From DATEUP01 sp035283065 (GTDB lineage Archaea; Thermoplasmatota; DTKX01; DATEUP01): a DNA stretch of 9,146 nucleotides. The notes under the pieces were generated by a model that made no database searches, was not told the origin of the DNA, and worked only from the letters and a program-made list of their open reading frames with translations. The position numbers and the translations under genes were made by a program. How positions within the stretch are numbered: position 1 is the first letter of the stretch; every line of letters starts with the position of its first letter. Below, piece after piece: positions 6,121 to 9,146 of the stretch. The stretch covers positions 1 to 9,146 of the forward strand of contig DATEUP010000294.1 of NCBI GenBank assembly GCA_035283065.1, in the 5' to 3' direction.

Positions 6121-6452
6121 GCCGGGTGAGGCTCGTAAGCCCCCTTCTGTTTGACTGGCGGCATTCGACTGAGCGTCCGACCTTCAGGTCCCGAGCAGGG
6201 TCATCCCCGACGTTTGGACTTGCTCCCAGCGCATCCGGCCGTTTCACCAAGTCCTCGGGAATCTCCGCGGCAACCGCTTCACTGTGCCCCAAGGCTGTGT
6301 CGTTTCTCGTCCGGAAAGACGGGGCTCTCGCCCCGGCCGCTTCTTGTGATGGCCTTTCGGCCCCACCTTCTCGTGCGCGCTCCGCTCTAGGGAGGGGGGA
6401 CTTTCCTCAGCGCCCCTTGCGGGGCACCGTCGGCCGCCCGGCCTCTCCCGGC
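6121..6452 (-). ncRNA. rnpB: RNase P RNA copy 3, probable functional gene
   Basis: The catalytic RNA of RNase P, which trims the 5' leader of tRNA precursors. Reading the minus strand, the 5' GCCGGGAGAGGC pairs with the 3' GCCTCACCCGGC (11 of 12 pairs, P1). GGCGGC pairs with GCCGCC (P2). GCCCC-GCAA-GGGGC forms P3. AG-U-CCCCC in GAGGAAAGTCC pairs with GGGGGCT of AACAGAAGGGGGCTTA (P4, with the universally bulged U). GGTGAAACGG and GGGAGCAAG match the CR III region. These are hallmarks of an archaeal type A RNA. A TATA-like box lies 26 bases upstream of the 5' end. It is about 332 nt, within the family's range. Of the three copies here, this one has the fewest defects in conserved elements. Confidence 0.92.
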
Positions 6453-6473
6453 GTTCTCCGACCCCTAGAGCCA

Positions 6474-6482
6474 GGATATGAA
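6474..6482 (-). promoter_or_regulatory. TATA box of rnpB copy 3
   Basis: Minus strand TTCATATCC, centred at 6478, 26 bases from the predicted RNA 5' end at 6452. Copies 1 and 2 have no comparable element, which helps to identify copy 3 as the active gene. The same bases lie just ahead of the plus-strand small membrane protein region, so the interval serves divergent directions. Confidence 0.6.
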
Positions 6483-6585
6483 CGTTCGCCCCCGCCCCCG
6501 CGCCACGTTCGCCCGCATGGCTTACGGGCCCGCGGAGCGGGAGGGGCGTGGGGGCCCGAACGTGGATGCTGTCACGGAAGGGAGC

Positions 6586-6747
6586 ATGGTGTTTTTCGGG
6601 CTCGTCGCACTCGCCGTGATCCCCCTGGTGATCCGCCACTTCCTCGTCGCGCACTGGGAGAAGCGGGCCTTCCACCGGACGGGCCGCTACCTCGTGGAAG
6701 CGGAGGGCCCGTTTCCGAACTCCTCGCGGTTCAGGGGGCTCCGCTGA
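6586..6747 (+). CDS. Small single-helix membrane protein, family unknown
   Basis: A 53-residue protein beginning MVFFGLVALAVIPLVIRHFLVAHWEKRAFHR. It has one N-terminal membrane helix (about residues 2-21) and a basic, cytoplasm-type tail. I do not recognise a family. The ATG at 6586 is preceded by GGAAGG (6576-6581), a reasonable ribosome binding site. The frame stays open upstream to an ATG at 6478 and a GTG at 6562, but that stretch encodes low-complexity R/P/G-rich residues, and 6478 falls inside the rnpB TATA box. It lies divergently from rnpB copy 3 and ~130 bases before the ABC exporter operon, on the same strand. It could be a small accessory protein or a chance frame; the hydrophobic pattern favours a real gene. 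Confidence 0.45.
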   Translation: MVFFGLVALAVIPLVIRHFLVAHWEKRAFHRTGRYLVEAEGPFPNSSRFRGLR

Positions 6748-6826
6748 AGCGACCGCCCAGCCCGCCTTGACGACCCCGCGAACGGCCGCGAGGGCTCAAC
6801 GCGGGGCCCCCAGGATAATTACCCGA

Positions 6827-6834
6827 TTCTTATC
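6827..6834 (+). promoter_or_regulatory. TATA box candidate of the ABC exporter operon
   Basis: TTCTTATC in GC-rich sequence predicts transcription start near 6857, about 25 bases before the ATG at 6882. A second A/T-rich patch (gataatta, 6814-6821) lies just upstream and could serve instead. The run gggccgaggg before the ATG is only a weak ribosome binding site. Confidence 0.4.
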
Positions 6835-6881
6835 GCGCCAAGCTTGATTCCTGTCCCCTGGCGTCACCGGGGGCCGAGGGA

Positions 6882-7814
6882 ATGACGAACGTCATCGAAG
6901 CGCACGACCTTGTAAAGACCTACGGGACCCTCAACGCCGTCGACCACCTCGACCTTGCCGTCAAGGGCGGGACCGTGTTTTCCCTGCTCGGGCCGAACGG
7001 CGCCGGCAAGACGACCACGGTCGAAATTCTCGAGGGCCTCCGCAAGGCGACGGGCGGCTCAGCGACGATCCTCGGCTCGAGCGTCGCGACCGAATACGAG
7101 AAGGTGCGCCGGAAGGTCGGCATCCTGCCGCAGGACTTCGAGCCGTTCGACCGGCTCACGCCCACGGAGGCCGTCGCCTACTGGGCTGACATGTTCGGCC
7201 GCCGGATCACGAAGGGCGAAACCAAAGCCCTCCTCGAATCCGTGGGCCTTTCGGAGCGGGCGCGCGTCCAGGCCATGCGGCTCTCCGGCGGGGAGAAGCG
7301 CAAGCTCGGCATCGCGATGTCGCTCGCCGGCGCGCCGGAACTCCTCTTCCTCGACGAGCCCACGACGGGCCTCGACCCGAAAGCCCGGCGCGACCTGTGG
7401 GGCCTCATCACGGGCCTCAGGAAGGAGGGGCGCACGGTCTTCCTCACGACCCACTACCTCGACGAGGCCGAGAGGCTCGCCGACGACGTCGCGATCATGC
7501 ACCACGGCAAGGTCATCGAGCGCGGGACGCCCCAGAGCCTCGTTTCCGACCACGGCAGCAGCACGGCCATTGTCCTCGTGGGTGCCGGAAAGCCCGGCCT
7601 TGAGGAAGCCCGCGCCGCGGGGTTCGACCCCATCCTGGAGGGCGAGGACGTCGTCGTGCCGGTGAAGGGCAACGGCCGCGCCAAGGACGCGCTGCGCCGC
7701 CTCGTCGCCCTCGAGGCGCCGGTCACGGAAATCTACACGCGCCGCCAGACGCTCGAGGACATCTTCCTCAAGCTCGTCGGCGCCCGCATGGAAGAGGGGG
7801 TGCTCCACGAATGA
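6882..7814 (+). CDS. ABC-2 type exporter, ATP-binding subunit (DrrA/CcmA-like)
   Basis: Powers an ABC-2 exporter by ATP hydrolysis on the cytoplasmic face of the membrane. In its 310 residues all ABC motifs are present: Walker A GPNGAGKTT (37-45), Q-loop Q84, signature LSGGE (134-138), Walker B LLFLDEP (154-160), D-loop GLD (163-165) and switch H191 in TTHYLDEAE. The C-terminal ~80 residues form the extra domain common in DrrA-like subunits, ending TRRQTLEDIFLKLVG. Its stop overlaps the permease start (ATGA, 7811-7814), so the two are co-translated. This is the usual arrangement of a two-gene drug, lipid or peptide exporter. The substrate cannot be read from the sequence. Confidence 0.95.
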   Translation: MTNVIEAHDLVKTYGTLNAVDHLDLAVKGGTVFSLLGPNGAGKTTTVEILEGLRKATGGSATILGSSVATEYEKVRRKVGILPQDFEPFDRLTPTEAVAYWADMFGRRITKGETKALLESVGLSERARVQAMRLSGGEKRKLGIAMSLAGAPELLFLDEPTTGLDPKARRDLWGLITGLRKEGRTVFLTTHYLDEAERLADDVAIMHHGKVIERGTPQSLVSDHGSSTAIVLVGAGKPGLEEARAAGFDPILEGEDVVVPVKGNGRAKDALRRLVALEAPVTEIYTRRQTLEDIFLKLVGARMEEGVLHE

Positions 7815-8893
7815 ACCGCGTCCTTGCCGACCTCCTCGCCTACGGGCGCGGCTACATGCGCACGAAGGTCGGCCCGTTCTTCGCCTTCGCCTTCCCCGTG
7901 CTCCTCATCCTCCTCTTCGGCGCGATCTTCGCGGAGACCTCGACCAAGACAAACCTCTACGTCCAGGACCTCGACGACTCGCCCTACAGCCACGCCTTCC
8001 TTGAGGCCCTCAACGCGACGAATGTGACGGTTGTCAAGCCCGTCCCCCCGGACGCGGACATGGCCGCCTACATCAAGGACCACTCGCTCTCGGCCGCGCT
8101 GCAAATCCCCGCCGGCTTTGCGGTCAACGTCTCCCTCGGCAGCCCCGCCAACCTCACCGTCTACGGCGACCCGTCAAGGAGCTCCTACGGCGCCGTCCTC
8201 GGTGTCGTGAGCGGGGTGGCCGACGGCATGAACTTCCAGCTCAACAACGCAACCCCGATCGTCTACGTCGTCCCGAAAACCGTGGCTTCGCCGGAGTTCC
8301 GCTTCATCGACTTCTTCCTGCCCGGCATGCTCGGGATGACCGTCATGTTCAACGCGATGTACGGGATGACGGGCTCGGTTGCGGAATACAAGACGAGGCG
8401 CTACTTCAAGCTCATCGCCTCGACGCCGATCACGAAGTCCGAGTGGCTGGCCTCGAAGATCCTCTTCTACCTCTTCATGACGCTCGCCTCGCTTGCGGTC
8501 ATGCTCCTCGTTGGAATCGCCATGTTTCAGGTGAAAGTCGCAATCACGCCCCTCGCCTTCCTCACGATCGTGGCTAGCGTCTTCCTCTTCACGAGCTTCG
8601 GCGTCATCATCGGCGCCTATTCGAAGGACCCGGAGTCCGGCGCCGCCATGGCGAATGCGATCGGCTTCCCGATGATGTTCCTTTCGGGCTCCTTCTTCCA
8701 ACTTGAGGCGATGCCCGCCTACATGCAGACGATCGCTTCGGTCTTTCCCCTCACGTATGTGAACAACGGCCTTAGGGACAGCATGGTCTTCGCCAACGAC
8801 GCGTCGGCGCTCGTGAACCTCGGCATCGTGAGTGCGATGGCCCTTGTCGCCACCCTTGCCGCGGCTCGGCTCATCCAGTGGACGAGGGACTGA
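7811..8893 (+). CDS. ABC-2 type exporter, membrane permease subunit
   Basis: The membrane half of the exporter, 360 residues. It has one N-terminal helix (about 21-41), a large outside domain of some 125 residues with several N-x-S/T sites (e.g. NAT 68-70, NVS 106-108), then five helices near 167-187, 216-237, 243-269, 279-298 and 334-354. The segment MMFLSGSFFQLEAMPAYMQTIASVFPLTYVNNGLRD (288-323) is the ABC-2 family signature region. The long external loop after the first helix is typical of the YhgE/DrrB/ABC-2_membrane_3 type. It overlaps the ATPase gene by 4 bases and surely works with it. I cannot tell the transported compound. The next gene has its own promoter, so the operon probably ends here. 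Confidence 0.93.
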   Translation: MNRVLADLLAYGRGYMRTKVGPFFAFAFPVLLILLFGAIFAETSTKTNLYVQDLDDSPYSHAFLEALNATNVTVVKPVPPDADMAAYIKDHSLSAALQIPAGFAVNVSLGSPANLTVYGDPSRSSYGAVLGVVSGVADGMNFQLNNATPIVYVVPKTVASPEFRFIDFFLPGMLGMTVMFNAMYGMTGSVAEYKTRRYFKLIASTPITKSEWLASKILFYLFMTLASLAVMLLVGIAMFQVKVAITPLAFLTIVASVFLFTSFGVIIGAYSKDPESGAAMANAIGFPMMFLSGSFFQLEAMPAYMQTIASVFPLTYVNNGLRDSMVFANDASALVNLGIVSAMALVATLAAARLIQWTRD

Positions 8894-8918
8894 AAGGCCT
8901 GGGGCGCCCTCCCGGGGA

Positions 8919-8926
8919 GTTTATTA
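8919..8926 (+). promoter_or_regulatory. TATA box of the MOSC gene
   Basis: GTTTATTA lies in the gap after the permease gene, centred about 29 bases before the TTG at 8952 and only ~11 before the TTG at 8934. The spacing favours a leaderless message beginning at or near 8952. Confidence 0.5.
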
Positions 8927-8951
8927 GGGGCGCTTGGGCATCGCGGCCGCG

Positions 8952-9146
8952 TTGTCCGAAGGCCGCGTCGTCTCGATCCACATCGCCCCGAAGGGCGGCG
9001 CGCCCACGCGGTCGGTCGATTCCGTTCGAGCGGTCGTCGGCAAGGGACTCGAGGGCGACCGGTACTTCGCCTTCAGCGGGACCTTTTCGAAGAAGGGCGG
9101 CCCCGAGCGAGAGGTCACGCTCATCGAGTCGGAGGCCGTCGAGGCC
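8952..9146 (+). CDS. MOSC domain protein, N-terminal part (runs off the window)
   Basis: The visible 65 residues match the start of stand-alone MOSC proteins: GRVVSIHIAPKGGAPTRSVDSVRAVVGKGLEGDRYF, then GTFSKKGG and REVTLIESEAVEA. MOSC domains (as in the molybdenum cofactor sulfurase C-terminus and YiiM/YuaD) bind the molybdenum cofactor or act in sulfur transfer to metals. The family's conserved cysteine would lie beyond the window edge, so activity cannot be judged. The frame has no ATG or GTG before the conserved domain; an in-frame TAG at 8925-8927 limits the start to TTG 8934 or TTG 8952. I choose 8952 from the TATA spacing. The gene is truncated only by the window end. Confidence 0.85.
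   Translation, partial: MSEGRVVSIHIAPKGGAPTRSVDSVRAVVGKGLEGDRYFAFSGTFSKKGGPEREVTLIESEAVEA

Noticed and set aside
3845..6452. Reading the three-copy repeat as an insertion sequence or CRISPR-like array
   Set aside because: No terminal inverted repeats, transposase or short regular spacers; the repeat folds and matches conserved stretches of RNase P RNA.
6478..6585. Starting the small membrane protein at ATG 6478
   Set aside because: The ATG overlaps the rnpB TATA box, and the added residues are low-complexity; a better ribosome binding site precedes 6586.
6126..6770. Plus-strand open frame through rnpB copy 3
   Set aside because: Most of it is the antisense of RNase P RNA, and similar chance frames appear over the other rnpB copies.
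6774..6806. Stem CCCCGCG/CGCGGGG as a terminator
   Set aside because: A 7-base-pair stem with a 19-base loop and no following T-run; in such GC-rich sequence this can occur by chance.

Overview
The window looks archaeal, GC-rich and chromosomal. Short A/T-rich TATA-like boxes lie about 26-29 bases upstream of several start points, with apparent leaderless starts. There is an archaeal-type RNase P RNA, and a large Cys/PKD-rich surface protein anchored by a C-terminal membrane helix. A Thermoplasmatota-like lineage is my best guess, but no feature here proves the phylum.

Left part (1-3758, minus strand): a secreted, membrane-anchored surface protein of about 1010 residues (signal peptide, two nested carbohydrate-binding-like domains, one PKD domain, six repeats of about 86 residues with paired cysteines, terminal helix). 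Upstream of it lies a DUF1801 gene with a probable leaderless start.

Centre (3845-6452): the unusual region. Three copies of the RNase P RNA gene (rnpB), all on the minus strand, lie within 2.6 kb. Copy 3 (6121-6452) has good P1, P2, P3 and P4 pairing and a TATA box 26 bases upstream, and is probably the working gene. Copy 2 (5046-5384) is full length but has small changes in conserved stretches and no clear TATA box. Copy 1 (3845-4064) is only the 3' two thirds. The two gaps between copies each hold a two-gene, plus-strand cassette of toxin-antitoxin type. Cassette A is an AbiEii-like nucleotidyltransferase plus a 60-residue partner; cassette B is a winged-helix protein plus a RelE/ParE-like toxin. 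In both cassettes the last stop codon lies 38 bases from the 3' end of the next rnpB copy, so read-through would be antisense to RNase P RNA. The layout suggests that rnpB has been duplicated together with, or has served as a landing site for, small selfish or defence modules. No integrase or transposase is visible.

Right part (6453-9146, plus strand): a small one-helix membrane protein diverging from the rnpB promoter, then a two-gene ABC-2 exporter operon (ATPase and permease, overlapping by ATGA). The window ends in the first 65 codons of a MOSC-domain protein with its own TATA-like box.
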